A DNA stretch of 64,000 bases from JAUIET01 sp039111475 (GCA_039111475.1 JBCCIP010000002.1:186001-250000); one strand, 5' to 3'; shown: positions 36,048-44,758, counted from the stretch's first letter. Made by a program: numbers and translations. Notes: generated by a model from the letters alone, not told the origin.

Positions 36048-36677
36048 CTATTTCTTTACCGTCATCATCAAGAATCCGGTAAACGCCGCATTGCTGGGCG
36101 ACAGGTTTTTATCCAGGGTTGTCTTAGCTTTGTTGATCATTGTTCGATAACCTCGATAAAACTCCCAGGTAGGTGCCGGTTTATACACCAGATCGTCAAT
36201 GCCGAAATGATGAATGATGTCTTTTGCCGTGGTTGGTTTTACAAAAACCTCACTTGTTGGCTTGTAGTATGCCGGAATAATAGTGATCAAACTCCATTTC
36301 GCCAGCTTCTGGGTTTTCAGAATATCCACCATGGCTTCAAAGCCCAGCTGTTGCTTGCCGTGCAGCATTTGAACCAGCGCCTCAACCATAAAAGCCTTGT
36401 CATTCTCGTTCAGACTTTTTACGAAATCTCTGAATTTAGGTTTCTCAAACATCGATACCATTGAGGAGCGAGAAATCACTTTCACCATGTTGTCTGCGGT
36501 GACGTGAATGTTTGAACACGCTTGTTCGCTGAAGCTTTGGTGCACAAGGTCTACCATTTTGTCCATGCGGTGGCGCTTTGCGACTTTCTCCATCGCAGGA
36601 TCAGCGAAGCCTTTGGGATATTGCATTAGAAACTCGTGTTGCAGGTCTTTGAGTTGTTTCGTGTTCAATTCTGCCAT
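36048..36677 (-). CDS. Conserved-looking protein of unknown function
   Basis: About 209 residues from the ATG at 36677, chosen for GAGGAG upstream; the frame is open to 36716. I do not recognise the family. It is predicted soluble, rich in Lys and Met, mostly helical, with no signal peptide and no Cys pairs suggesting metal binding; SFSEQACSNIHVTADN and WEFYRGYRTMINKAK are notable stretches. It follows the MFS transporter gene by 53 bases on the same strand, so it is probably expressed with it. The 3' end converges on the SDR gene with a 7-base gap. Confidence 0.75.
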   Translation of the reverse strand: MAELNTKQLKDLQHEFLMQYPKGFADPAMEKVAKRHRMDKMVDLVHQSFSEQACSNIHVTADNMVKVISRSSMVSMFEKPKFRDFVKSLNENDKAFMVEALVQMLHGKQQLGFEAMVDILKTQKLAKWSLITIIPAYYKPTSEVFVKPTTAKDIIHHFGIDDLVYKPAPTWEFYRGYRTMINKAKTTLDKNLSPSNAAFTGFLMMTVKK

Positions 36678-36730
36678 CTTGAATTTCTCCTCAATATGGT
36701 TTTTAAAGCGTGGCACTTTAAAGTCAGACG

Positions 36731-38047
36731 CTACTTAACGGCAAGTGAGTAAGCCAGGATCCCACCAATAATAAGTGGTGCGCCAAAAGCTATGAAGCTG
36801 AATTCCATTGATGTGCCCCCTGCAATCATAACGCCGCCAACATAAGGGCCCACCACCGCGCCGAAGCGCCCCAATCCGATCGCCCAACCGATACCGGTAG
36901 CACGTAATTCCGTCGGGTATAGTTTTGCTGCAACGGCGTACAAGCCTGTAAAGCCGGCGGAGATGAAGAAGCCTATGAATGCCAGGTACAGCATCAGATT
37001 CGACATACCATCGGCCATTGTAAACGCAAGCATGCCAGACGCGGCCAGTACAAGAAAACTGCCGATTAACGCAGAAAGGGAATATCTAGCGGCCATTAGT
37101 CCTAAAATAATGATGCCGATCACGCCGCCTCCGTTGAAAGCGACTGACGCATAGACGCCTGTTGACTCAGACAGCCCTGCATTAACAACCAATTTGGGGA
37201 TCCAGCTTAATAGAAAGTACAAACTGATCAGGCAGAAGAACGAAGCGGTCCATAAACGAACAGTTTTGCTTCCTCTTCCTTCTTTCAGCAAGCTAAGTAC
37301 GTTTGCACCCTCTATTTCATGGTCGCGTTTCTTGGCGGGCAACTCATTCAAGGCTGGCTTTCCCAGCCGCGCGAGAATGGCATTCACGCGTTGCAGAGCA
37401 TTTTTAGGTTGGCGATGAAGCAAGAACTGTAAAGAATCAGGTACAAAAAAGAAGGCCGCAACTAACATGGTCAATGTGGCCACGCCACCGGCAATAAACA
37501 CGCTCTGCCAGCCATACACTGGAATCAGTGGTGCAACCAGAAAGCCGCCCAAAGTCGCGCCCAGTGGATAGCCTGCCGTAATGAACACCACCGAAAAGCT
37601 TCTAAAACGGCTGGGAGAATACTCCGACGCGATTGCTGCCAGGCTTGCCAACATACTGCCCACACCCAGTCCGGTTATCGCTCTCAGTACCACTAATTGA
37701 GTTAAGTTTTGCGCGTATGCAGTTAATGCCATGCTGGTGCCGATAAAAGCAGTACACGTCAGAATCATAGTTCGACGGCCAACACGGTCGGAAAGTGGCG
37801 CGACAAACATGGCACCCATCATCATGCCAGCCGTTGCCACGCTGAACACCAAGCCCAGACGTTCCGGTGAAAGGCTAAGATCTTCACCGATGCTGTGTGC
37901 TGCAAATGCCATCGCAGTCACATCGAAACCATCGAGCATATTTAGAGTGAGGGCAATAAGAATAACTAAAACCTGTGCTGTGCCAATTTGGCCATCATCA
38001 ATAACGTCTGCCACCAGCGAATCAGTTTGTTCAATCGGAGCGCTCAT
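36731..38047 (-). CDS. MFS transporter, aromatic acid:H+ symporter (AAHS) type
   Basis: A 438-residue, 12-helix permease. The first helix carries LNMLDGFDVTAMAF, close to the D-G-(Y/F)-D motif of aromatic-acid symporters such as PcaK/BenK, and the loop 2-3 motif is APLSDRVGRRTM. It would import an aromatic carboxylate with protons. It is the first gene of a two-gene unit with the unknown 36048 gene, and divergent from the reductive-dehalogenase homologue; a TTTAAGCTTAAA core lies between them, which suggests MarR control. An anthranilate- or indole-acetate-like substrate is inferred from context. Confidence 0.9.
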   Translation of the reverse strand: MSAPIEQTDSLVADVIDDGQIGTAQVLVILIALTLNMLDGFDVTAMAFAAHSIGEDLSLSPERLGLVFSVATAGMMMGAMFVAPLSDRVGRRTMILTCTAFIGTSMALTAYAQNLTQLVVLRAITGLGVGSMLASLAAIASEYSPSRFRSFSVVFITAGYPLGATLGGFLVAPLIPVYGWQSVFIAGGVATLTMLVAAFFFVPDSLQFLLHRQPKNALQRVNAILARLGKPALNELPAKKRDHEIEGANVLSLLKEGRGSKTVRLWTASFFCLISLYFLLSWIPKLVVNAGLSESTGVYASVAFNGGGVIGIIILGLMAARYSLSALIGSFLVLAASGMLAFTMADGMSNLMLYLAFIGFFISAGFTGLYAVAAKLYPTELRATGIGWAIGLGRFGAVVGPYVGGVMIAGGTSMEFSFIAFGAPLIIGGILAYSLAVK

Positions 38048-38183
38048 TGTGTGTTACTTACAACAGAGTAGGACGTAAGGATCATTGTCATTATATGTTT
38101 TCGTTACAGTCTACAGAGTGTTTTGTTGCTTGCCAGATATCGCGGTGCTTGCATGGAGATTCAGCCTTGTTTTAAGATATAAT

Positions 38184-38195
38184 TTTAAGCTTAAA
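38184..38195. promoter_or_regulatory. MarR-type palindrome core, transporter/RdhA divergent region
   Basis: TTTAAGCTTAAA, a perfect 12-base palindrome within a longer imperfect AT-rich repeat (about 38177-38202). It lies about 137 bases upstream of the transporter start and 90 upstream of the reductive-dehalogenase homologue. The core is the same as at 44666-44677. Confidence 0.55.
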
Positions 38196-38285
38196 GTATT
38201 ATTCTAATTGATGAATGAAGCAACATTATTGTACTAGGATACTATCCGGTTGCAGTACATGGTACTGCATCGGGCGATCAGATGA

Positions 38286-39347
38286 ATGCCTGACTGCATA
38301 TCCTCGACAGCAAGCATGATGAGCAAAAAACACGACTACACACCTAACTCACAAATAATCGATCGTTTTCCATCGATATCTGGCAATGCGGTGAATGGCC
38401 TAAATGATGCGCGAAAGGGTCTACCATCGCCTTTTTTCTGGCATCCGCCTGAACGTCAAACGCATGGCGAACTGCAGCAGTTCATCGTTGGAAGTTTTCG
38501 CCCTGAAGGCGCCGAAGACAGATCTTTTCGCAATCCCAGCGTAGATCGTGGACCAAAGCCGGAACCAATAGCGCCGAAAAAAACGCCGGACAGCGCGGCA
38601 GAATGCACGGCAAAGATAAAACAATTTTGTTTGCAGCATGAGGCTGACCAGGTAGGTATGACACCGTTGCTGGAAGAATATGTTTATGACAGCTATTCGG
38701 TGCCTTATCCAAACCTCGTTATAGTGGGGGTGGGGCATATATACGAGCAGTTGTCGCAAGCCCCTGCCACCGCTGAACAGCAGGCGGCATTTCACGATTT
38801 GCATGATCAATATAATCGGGCCGCGCGCAGTGCAAACCATCTTGTGAATTATATTCATGCGCAGGGTTATCAAGCCAAGGCCTATCCAGGACCCATGGCA
38901 GATGCGCTAAATATGATTCCGGCGGCTATACAGGCCGGTTTTGGTGAATTGGGTAAGCACGGTTCGCTGATCAACAGGCGATTTGGTTCAGGCTTTCGCT
39001 TGTCAGCGGTTGCAACCGATATGCCGCTGATGTTCGACCAGCCTGATGTGTTCGGCGCTGATGAGTTTTGCACAAATTGCCAGGTCTGCAGAAACGAGTG
39101 CCCGCCCGACGCTATCTATAACGAAAAGCAAATGGTTCGAGGGAACAGAAAATGGTATGTCGATTTTGACAAGTGCATACCCGATTTCGGGGAAAACTAC
39201 GCCTGCGGTATATGCATTGCCGTGTGCCCCTGGACCCGCCCAGGTATTGCTGACAATCTGTTGTTCAAAATGGCGCGTCGGAAAGAGCGCTTAGACGCAG
39301 AAGTAGAGTCAATTATCCCATCTGCGCAAGCGCCTGACGAGCGATAA
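38286..39347 (+). CDS. Reductive-dehalogenase (RdhA) homologue, soluble, two [4Fe-4S] clusters
   Basis: A 353-residue protein; starts at 38316/38319 are equally possible, and none has a clear ribosome-binding site. The C-terminus carries two cluster motifs, CTNCQVCRNECP (about residues 261-272) and CGICIAVCPW (about 308-317), separated by KWYVDFDKC, the arrangement of RdhA proteins. Upstream, AAIQAGFGELGKHGSLI and RLSAVATDMPL match the RdhA corrinoid-domain region. There is no Tat signal, no membrane segment, no RdhB gene, and no fused reductase domain as in the BhbA/NpRdhA type. It would need cobalamin and an external electron donor. Its end overlaps the convergent acyl-CoA dehydrogenase gene by 35 bases. 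Epoxyqueuosine reductase is a more distant alternative. Confidence 0.82.
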   Translation: MPDCISSTASMMSKKHDYTPNSQIIDRFPSISGNAVNGLNDARKGLPSPFFWHPPERQTHGELQQFIVGSFRPEGAEDRSFRNPSVDRGPKPEPIAPKKTPDSAAECTAKIKQFCLQHEADQVGMTPLLEEYVYDSYSVPYPNLVIVGVGHIYEQLSQAPATAEQQAAFHDLHDQYNRAARSANHLVNYIHAQGYQAKAYPGPMADALNMIPAAIQAGFGELGKHGSLINRRFGSGFRLSAVATDMPLMFDQPDVFGADEFCTNCQVCRNECPPDAIYNEKQMVRGNRKWYVDFDKCIPDFGENYACGICIAVCPWTRPGIADNLLFKMARRKERLDAEVESIIPSAQAPDER

Positions 39348-40485
39348 TGGTTTGCTGTACTTCTGACGCGCCTTCGTAAATTCTTAAGGCGCGAATATCG
39401 CGATACAACGATTCCACAATATGCCCTCGGCTCACGCCTTTACCACCGTGCAGCTGCACGGCTGCATCAATCACTTGTTGCGCTGCTTCGGTGGCGTGTA
39501 ACTTTGCCATGGCGGCTTCGCGCGTAACTCGCTCGGCCACACAGTCTTTGGTCCATGCTGAGCGATAAACGAGTAAGGCGCTGCTATCTATGGCCAGGGC
39601 CATATCCGACAGCTTGCCCTGCACCAGCTGAAGATCAGACAGTACACCACCAAATAATTTACGCTGTGAAACGTGTTCCAGCGTTTCCTGCATCGCGCGG
39701 CGGGCCATTCCCAGTGCGGCTGCGGCAACGGTAGAGCGGAATACATCAAGCGTTGCCATCGCTATACCGAAACCACGACCGCGTTCGCCGACCAGGTTTT
39801 CTTTTGGAACACGGCAGTTATCAAAACTCAGTGTTCCCAGCGGGTGGGGCGCGACCAAGTCTATGCGTTCAGTAACCTCAAAGCCTTCTAAATCAGCATC
39901 AACAATAAAACAACTGATGCCTTTTGCACCGGGCGCTTCACCGGTTCGAGCAAACACGGTGTAAAAATTAGCGATACCCGCATTTGAAATCCAGGTTTTA
40001 CAGCCATTCAACACATAATGGTCATCAGCTTCCTCTGCCGTGGTTGCCATAGCCGCCACATCACTGCCTGCCTCGGGCTCAGATAAGGCAAACGCAGAAA
40101 GCGCTTCGCCGGCGGCCACTCTTTGCAAATATTGATTTTGTTGGGCATTTGTTCCAAACAAGGAGATGGGGCCGCTACCCAAGCCTTGCATAGCAAAGGC
40201 AAAATCCGCCAAGGCATGGTGCCTGCCCAGTGTTTCGCGTATTAGACACAGGCTGCGCACGTCCAGTTTTTCCAGCTCACCACCGCCGCTTGCGGGTACG
40301 GCATATCGGGTAAAACCGACGTCGGCTAAACCACGCACTATGTCGATGCAGGTTTGGTCCAGGGCCTCATGTTCATTGGCCACCAGGCCGGCCATGTTTT
40401 CTTGCGCCCATTGGTCAACAGCCAGCACGAGCTCGCGGTGATGTTCTTCAAAGAATGGCCAGTAGTGGAACGAAGTATCAGTCAT
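39313..40485 (-). CDS. Acyl-CoA dehydrogenase
   Basis: A 390-residue flavoprotein with the family blocks FALSEPEAGSDVAAM (FAD/substrate site), GCKTWISNAG, and a C-terminal LRIYEGASEVQQTIIARQAL carrying the catalytic Glu. It introduces an alpha,beta double bond in an acyl-CoA. It is the last gene of the minus-strand run that begins with the fused monooxygenase/reductase at 44568, with 12 bases to the enoyl-CoA hydratase gene. In the 2-aminobenzoyl-CoA pathway such an enzyme acts on the reduced cyclic acyl-CoA. It is distinct from gcdH. Confidence 0.92.
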   Translation of the reverse strand: MTDTSFHYWPFFEEHHRELVLAVDQWAQENMAGLVANEHEALDQTCIDIVRGLADVGFTRYAVPASGGGELEKLDVRSLCLIRETLGRHHALADFAFAMQGLGSGPISLFGTNAQQNQYLQRVAAGEALSAFALSEPEAGSDVAAMATTAEEADDHYVLNGCKTWISNAGIANFYTVFARTGEAPGAKGISCFIVDADLEGFEVTERIDLVAPHPLGTLSFDNCRVPKENLVGERGRGFGIAMATLDVFRSTVAAAALGMARRAMQETLEHVSQRKLFGGVLSDLQLVQGKLSDMALAIDSSALLVYRSAWTKDCVAERVTREAAMAKLHATEAAQQVIDAAVQLHGGKGVSRGHIVESLYRDIRALRIYEGASEVQQTIIARQALAQMG

Positions 40486-40497
40486 TTCTCTTACCTA

Positions 40498-41310
40498 TTA
40501 ATCGCCTTCAAAAACGGGGCTTTGCTTATTCACAAACGCGTCATAGGCGCGCACAAAATCTTCCGTTTTCATGCAGATTGCCTGCGCCTGTGCTTCGGCT
40601 TCTATGGCCTGATCTACCGACATATTCCATTCATGCTGCAGTTGTGTTTTGGTAATGCCGTTAGCGAATGTGGGTCCTGCGGCGATTCGCTGTGCCATCT
40701 GAAAAGCGTCGCTGTATGGGTCGTCACTGATGCGATTGAAGAAGCCCCAGCGTTCGCCTTCTACGGCTTTTAGTGATCTGCCGGTGTACAGCAAATCACT
40801 GGCGCGCCCCTGCCCAATAATTCTAGGCAGAATGGCGCAAGCGCCCATATCGCAACCGGCCAGGCCAACACGATTGAATAAAAACGCTACTTTTGCATCA
40901 GGCCCGGCGTATCGAAGATCGCTGCTCATTGCGATGATCGCACCCGCACCGGCGCAAACGCCTTCTATGGCGCTCACAATGGGTTGGCGGCATGCGCGCA
41001 TCGCTTTTACCAAATCACCGGTCATGCGCGTGAATGCCATCAGTTCTTTGATTGACATTTTTGTGAGCGGCCCGATGATTTCATGCACATCACCGCCCGA
41101 GCAGAAGTTGCCGCCGGCGCCTCGAATGACCAATGCGTCTACATCATCGGCATACACTAGTGCTCGAAATAAATCTCGTAGTTCGGCGTAGGAATCGAAA
41201 GTTAGCGGGTTTTTTCGTTCGGGACGGTTGAGTGTGACAGTGGCCACTGTGCCGTTGACTTCCCAAAGAAAATGTTCAGCTTGGTAGCTGGCTAATTGTG
41301 TTGTTTTCAT
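40498..41310 (-). CDS. Enoyl-CoA hydratase/isomerase family protein
   Basis: A 270-residue crotonase-fold protein. The oxyanion-hole segments are FCSGGDVHEII (about residues 68-78) and EGVCAGAGAIIAMSSDLRYA (about 116-135); the second reads ACAILPRIIGQGRA further on. It hydrates an enoyl-CoA or opens a cyclic beta-ketoacyl-CoA. It belongs to the beta-oxidation set with the acyl-CoA dehydrogenase and SDR on the same strand, and homologues accompany the fused aminobenzoyl-CoA monooxygenase in known clusters. The exact substrate is inferred. Confidence 0.9.
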   Translation of the reverse strand: MKTTQLASYQAEHFLWEVNGTVATVTLNRPERKNPLTFDSYAELRDLFRALVYADDVDALVIRGAGGNFCSGGDVHEIIGPLTKMSIKELMAFTRMTGDLVKAMRACRQPIVSAIEGVCAGAGAIIAMSSDLRYAGPDAKVAFLFNRVGLAGCDMGACAILPRIIGQGRASDLLYTGRSLKAVEGERWGFFNRISDDPYSDAFQMAQRIAAGPTFANGITKTQLQHEWNMSVDQAIEAEAQAQAICMKTEDFVRAYDAFVNKQSPVFEGD

Positions 41311-41446
41311 TTAGTGCTCTTTTTAAAAATTGAAATAAATAATCACATGAATCGCGCTTGAGGAAGCATTTCATGTGGCACTGAGGCTTTGGTTTTCTCG
41401 TTGGCCGACACTCAATTCAAAGCCGGACTAAACTAGTAATCAATCA

Positions 41447-42217
41447 TCACATGACTTCGCCCCCGCTAAGTGAAATAGCCTGCCCTGTGATTGAGCGGCT
41501 GCCATTACTGCACATCCAAAGCACAGTTTCAGCAACTTCTTCGGGGTCTATCAATCGTTTTTGCGGGTTAGTGTTAGTAAAAGTCTCAAGCGCTTGAGCT
41601 GCCGATCTGCCGGTTTTCTCAACAATGTTCTTAACACCGTCGCGAATAATGTCGGTGTCTGTATAGCCAGGACAGATCGCATTCACAGTGATGCCGTGAG
41701 TTGCTGTTTCCATTGCCAGCGCGCGGGTTAAGCCAAGCACGCCATGTTTGGCCGCACAGTACGCGCTCACGTAGGCGTAGCCTTTCAACGCTGATGTGCT
41801 GGCTATGTTAATGATACGCCCGGACTTTCTCTCGCGCATTTCGTTAATCACCGCTGACGTGCAATGAAAAACTCCGTTGAGATTGACTGCAAGCACCTCA
41901 TTCCACTCATCAACTTTCAGCTTATGGAAAGGCATGGTGGGTGCGGCTCCCGCACAGTTAAGCAAAATATCGACTGGTCCAAACGACGAGCGCGCTTCCG
42001 TAAAAGCATGATCCACTGAGTCGGCAGAACTAACATCACCAACTACGGCTTGTGCATTGCTTGAGTTCGGAAATTGAGCAACAGACTCAAGCAGCACGTT
42101 TTTACGGCGTCCAATAATGGAAACTTTGGCACCGCTACTCAGCAGTGCAGCGCTGATTGCTGCGCCAATTCCGGTGGCACCACCTGTTACTACCGCATGG
42201 CTATTGCTCAATATCAT
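41447..42217 (-). CDS. SDR-family 3-hydroxyacyl-CoA dehydrogenase-like protein
   Basis: A 256-residue classical SDR: AVVTGGATGIGAAI, NCAGA in place of NNAG, INIASTSA with the catalytic Ser, YCAAKHG for Tyr-x3-Lys, and a C-terminal QAISLSGGEVM. It lies 8 bases downstream of the fused monooxygenase/reductase gene, so it is translated from the same message. Its probable role is oxidation of the 3-hydroxyacyl-CoA in beta-oxidation of the reduced ring. The next gene is 136 bases away with no obvious promoter. Confidence 0.9.
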   Translation of the reverse strand: MILSNSHAVVTGGATGIGAAISAALLSSGAKVSIIGRRKNVLLESVAQFPNSSNAQAVVGDVSSADSVDHAFTEARSSFGPVDILLNCAGAAPTMPFHKLKVDEWNEVLAVNLNGVFHCTSAVINEMRERKSGRIINIASTSALKGYAYVSAYCAAKHGVLGLTRALAMETATHGITVNAICPGYTDTDIIRDGVKNIVEKTGRSAAQALETFTNTNPQKRLIDPEEVAETVLWMCSNGSRSITGQAISLSGGEVM

Positions 42218-42225
42218 CTAATTTT

Positions 42226-44568
42226 CTATTTAATCGCCTGCAACTCTGCCGCCATCATTTCCGCCGCTCTTTGCAAATTGGTGTGCAATTGCCGGTAACC
42301 CATAAAATACTGCTTTTGCTCGTATACGCCAACTCCTGAATGCCCGGATTCCGCAGCAGCGCGCATCGTCCAGTTGGGGTCCGCCAAATGCGGGCGGGCA
42401 AGACACACCAGATCGGCGCGGCCGGCAGCGACAATGCTGTTAACGTGGTCAACCTCATAAATGTTACCCACTGCCATGGTTGCCAGACCAGCCTCGTTGC
42501 GGATTCGGTCGGACAATGGCGTTTGGAACATTCTGCCAGGTCGTGGTTTCGCATCGTGCGAGGTTTGACCACTGGATACATCGATAATGTCAGCGCCGGC
42601 AACAGCAAACGCTCGGGCGATTTCTACGCTGTCTTGCTCGGTAATCCCTTCGTCACCCACCCAGTCGTGCGCGGAGATGCGCACAGACATCGGCTTATCA
42701 CCTGGCCAAACTTCGCGCATCGCTGCGAATACTTCCAGTGGGTAACGCAATCGATTCTCCAGGCTTCCACCGTACTCATCAGTGCGCTTGTTTAATACTG
42801 GCGTAATAAACGCACTGAGCAAATACCCATGTGCTGTGTGCAACTCAAGTAAATCGAAGCCTGCACGTGCCGCACGAACCGTGCTGTCGACGAAATGCTG
42901 CTTCACTACATCCATATGCGCGCGATCAATCTCTGCCGGCGTCTGACTGTAACTGTCGAATGGAATAGGGCTGGCCGAGACGATGGGCCAAGCATCCGCC
43001 GGATCCAATGGGTCATCGAGTCGATCGGGGTGCCAAGCCCAGGGTTCTTTAGTTGCACCTTTCGGTCCTGCATGACCAAGCTGGATGGCAAATTTTGCTG
43101 CGGTATTTTCGTGAACAAAATCGACTATCCGAGTCCAGCTGGCTTCCTGTTCATCATTCCATATGCCTGTGCACCCTGGCGTTATTCGTGACTCCGGGCT
43201 GATGTCCGTCATCTCGGTAAACACCAGACCGGCTCCACCTTTGGCCAGAGACCCGTAATGAACCAGGTGCCAGTCGTCGGGCATGCCATCTTTAGCGCTG
43301 TACATAGACATCGGTGACACCACCACCCGGTTGACGAGTTCAAGCTCTGCCAGTTTGTACGGCAAGAACATTGGCGGCACGGCTTCATCAAATGACTCAC
43401 CCAGCACGCGTTTAGCCAGATGTTTCTCCATGCCGTTCAGCCATTCTTCATCCCGCAAACGCAGGTTCTCGTGACTGACTCTTTGGCTGCGTGTGAGTAA
43501 GGAATAGTTAAACTGCTTCAGATCGAATGCTTCGGCGTAGCGAGGCACATCTTCAAACCAGATCATGGCATTAAGTGCTGCATTCTGTAGCCGCAAAGCT
43601 TCAAGCTCGCGCTCATCCTGATACGCACGTAGTGCATCAGCCACGCTCAAATCGCTGCTTAAGTGGTTGGCTAATGATATCGCGTCTTCCAGGCCTAGCT
43701 TAGTGCCAGAACCAATCGAAAAATGCGCAGTGTGGGCGGCGTCACCGATCAATACCACGCGGTCGTCCATTACCCAGTTGCGACACAAGACCTGAGGGAA
43801 GTTTATCCATGCTGAGCCGCGAATATGGGCTGAATTGGTCAGAAGCTCGTGACCACCCAAGTATTTTTCGAAAATTTTCCGGCAAGTCTCAGCACTCTCG
43901 TCGTGCGACATGCTGTCGAAGCCAAACGCATCATAAACGTCAGGGTTGCATTCAACGATGAACGTAGAAGTCTCTTCATCAAACTGATAGGCATGCGCCC
44001 AGATCCAGCCATGCTCGGTTTTCTCAAACGCAAAGGTGAAAGCGTCGCGAAATCGTTGTTTGGTACCCAACCACACAAAGCGATTTTTACGCACATCAAC
44101 TTTGCAATCGAAAGCATCCAGATTGCTGTTTCGAATCTTTGAATTTAATCCGTCGGCAGCAACCACAAGATCGGCGTCGGCGAAACGCGTGTGAACATCA
44201 TCGGCTTCAAATTCTGACTCGAAATGCAGAGGAATATCCAACTGTCTTGCCCGATCATGCAATAATTGCAGCATACGCTTGCGACCCAGGCCTATAAACC
44301 CGTGGCCGTCGGAGCGCTCAACTTCTCCGTTAACAAAGCAATCAATCATATCCCAATGAATAAATTCATCCCGAATGGTTTCAGCGCTGACCGGATCATT
44401 AGCGTGAAGGTTTTCGACGGTTTGGTCGGAAAATACGACTCCCCAACCAAAGGTGTCACCCGGTTTATTGCGCTCATACAATTGAACGTCGTGCGATGGG
44501 TCACGCAGTTTCATCGAAATTGCTAAATACAAGCCGGCAGGACCGCCGCCAAGACATACAATCTTCAT
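42226..44568 (-). CDS. Fused flavin monooxygenase/OYE reductase, 2-aminobenzoyl-CoA monooxygenase/reductase type
   Basis: A 780-residue two-domain protein. Residues 1 to about 390 are an aromatic-hydroxylase flavoprotein (GGGPAGLYLAISMKL FAD motif at the N-terminus; GDAAHTAHFSIGSGTKLGL as the second FAD site). Residues from about 400 to the end are an Old Yellow Enzyme barrel (NRVVVSPMSMYSA, QLGHAGPKGA, HTAHGYLLSAFITPVLNKR). Homologues are often labelled salicylyl-CoA 5-hydroxylase/oxidoreductase, but fusion with an OYE domain is the architecture of 2-aminobenzoyl-CoA monooxygenase/reductase, which hydroxylates and then reduces the ring. It heads the operon with SDR, hydratase and acyl-CoA dehydrogenase. 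No CoA ligase is nearby. Confidence 0.9.
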   Translation of the reverse strand: MKIVCLGGGPAGLYLAISMKLRDPSHDVQLYERNKPGDTFGWGVVFSDQTVENLHANDPVSAETIRDEFIHWDMIDCFVNGEVERSDGHGFIGLGRKRMLQLLHDRARQLDIPLHFESEFEADDVHTRFADADLVVAADGLNSKIRNSNLDAFDCKVDVRKNRFVWLGTKQRFRDAFTFAFEKTEHGWIWAHAYQFDEETSTFIVECNPDVYDAFGFDSMSHDESAETCRKIFEKYLGGHELLTNSAHIRGSAWINFPQVLCRNWVMDDRVVLIGDAAHTAHFSIGSGTKLGLEDAISLANHLSSDLSVADALRAYQDERELEALRLQNAALNAMIWFEDVPRYAEAFDLKQFNYSLLTRSQRVSHENLRLRDEEWLNGMEKHLAKRVLGESFDEAVPPMFLPYKLAELELVNRVVVSPMSMYSAKDGMPDDWHLVHYGSLAKGGAGLVFTEMTDISPESRITPGCTGIWNDEQEASWTRIVDFVHENTAAKFAIQLGHAGPKGATKEPWAWHPDRLDDPLDPADAWPIVSASPIPFDSYSQTPAEIDRAHMDVVKQHFVDSTVRAARAGFDLLELHTAHGYLLSAFITPVLNKRTDEYGGSLENRLRYPLEVFAAMREVWPGDKPMSVRISAHDWVGDEGITEQDSVEIARAFAVAGADIIDVSSGQTSHDAKPRPGRMFQTPLSDRIRNEAGLATMAVGNIYEVDHVNSIVAAGRADLVCLARPHLADPNWTMRAAAESGHSGVGVYEQKQYFMGYRQLHTNLQRAAEMMAAELQAIK

Positions 44569-44665
44569 TATTCGCTCCGCTTATTCATTGTCTTTGTTTT
44601 AGGCAAACATCCACACTTGCCCATTAACTGCCAACCATCGGCTCTTAACTCTGCCGCCAAAATAG

Positions 44666-44677
44666 TTTAAGCTTAAA
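44666..44677. promoter_or_regulatory. MarR-type palindrome core, site 1 of the MarR promoter region
   Basis: TTTAAGCTTAAA, a perfect 12-base palindrome in the 186-base divergent region, 98 bases upstream of the fused monooxygenase start and 89 upstream of the MarR gene. The same core occurs at 38184. Confidence 0.6.
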
Positions 44678-44700
44678 ACAACTGTTGTCAGTATACCCCA

Positions 44701-44724
44701 AATTATTTTATATTTAAAATAATT
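44701..44724. promoter_or_regulatory. MarR-type palindrome, site 2 of the MarR promoter region
   Basis: AATTATTTTA, centre TATT, and the exact complement TAAAATAATT: a 10-bp perfect inverted repeat, 31 bases upstream of the MarR start, positioned for autoregulation. Confidence 0.6.
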
Positions 44725-44740
44725 GTTTCGAGGCCCAGCC

Positions 44741-44758
44741 ATGAGCAAAAATCCATGA
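44741..44758 (+). CDS. Possible five-codon leader peptide overlapping the MarR start
   Basis: ATG AGC AAA AAT CCA TGA (MSKNP). GAGG lies 7 bases upstream, whereas no ribosome-binding site precedes the MarR ATG at 44755. The leader's stop overlaps that ATG (ATGA), as in coupled translation. It is too short to judge by coding signal; it may be chance. Confidence 0.3.
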   Translation: MSKNP

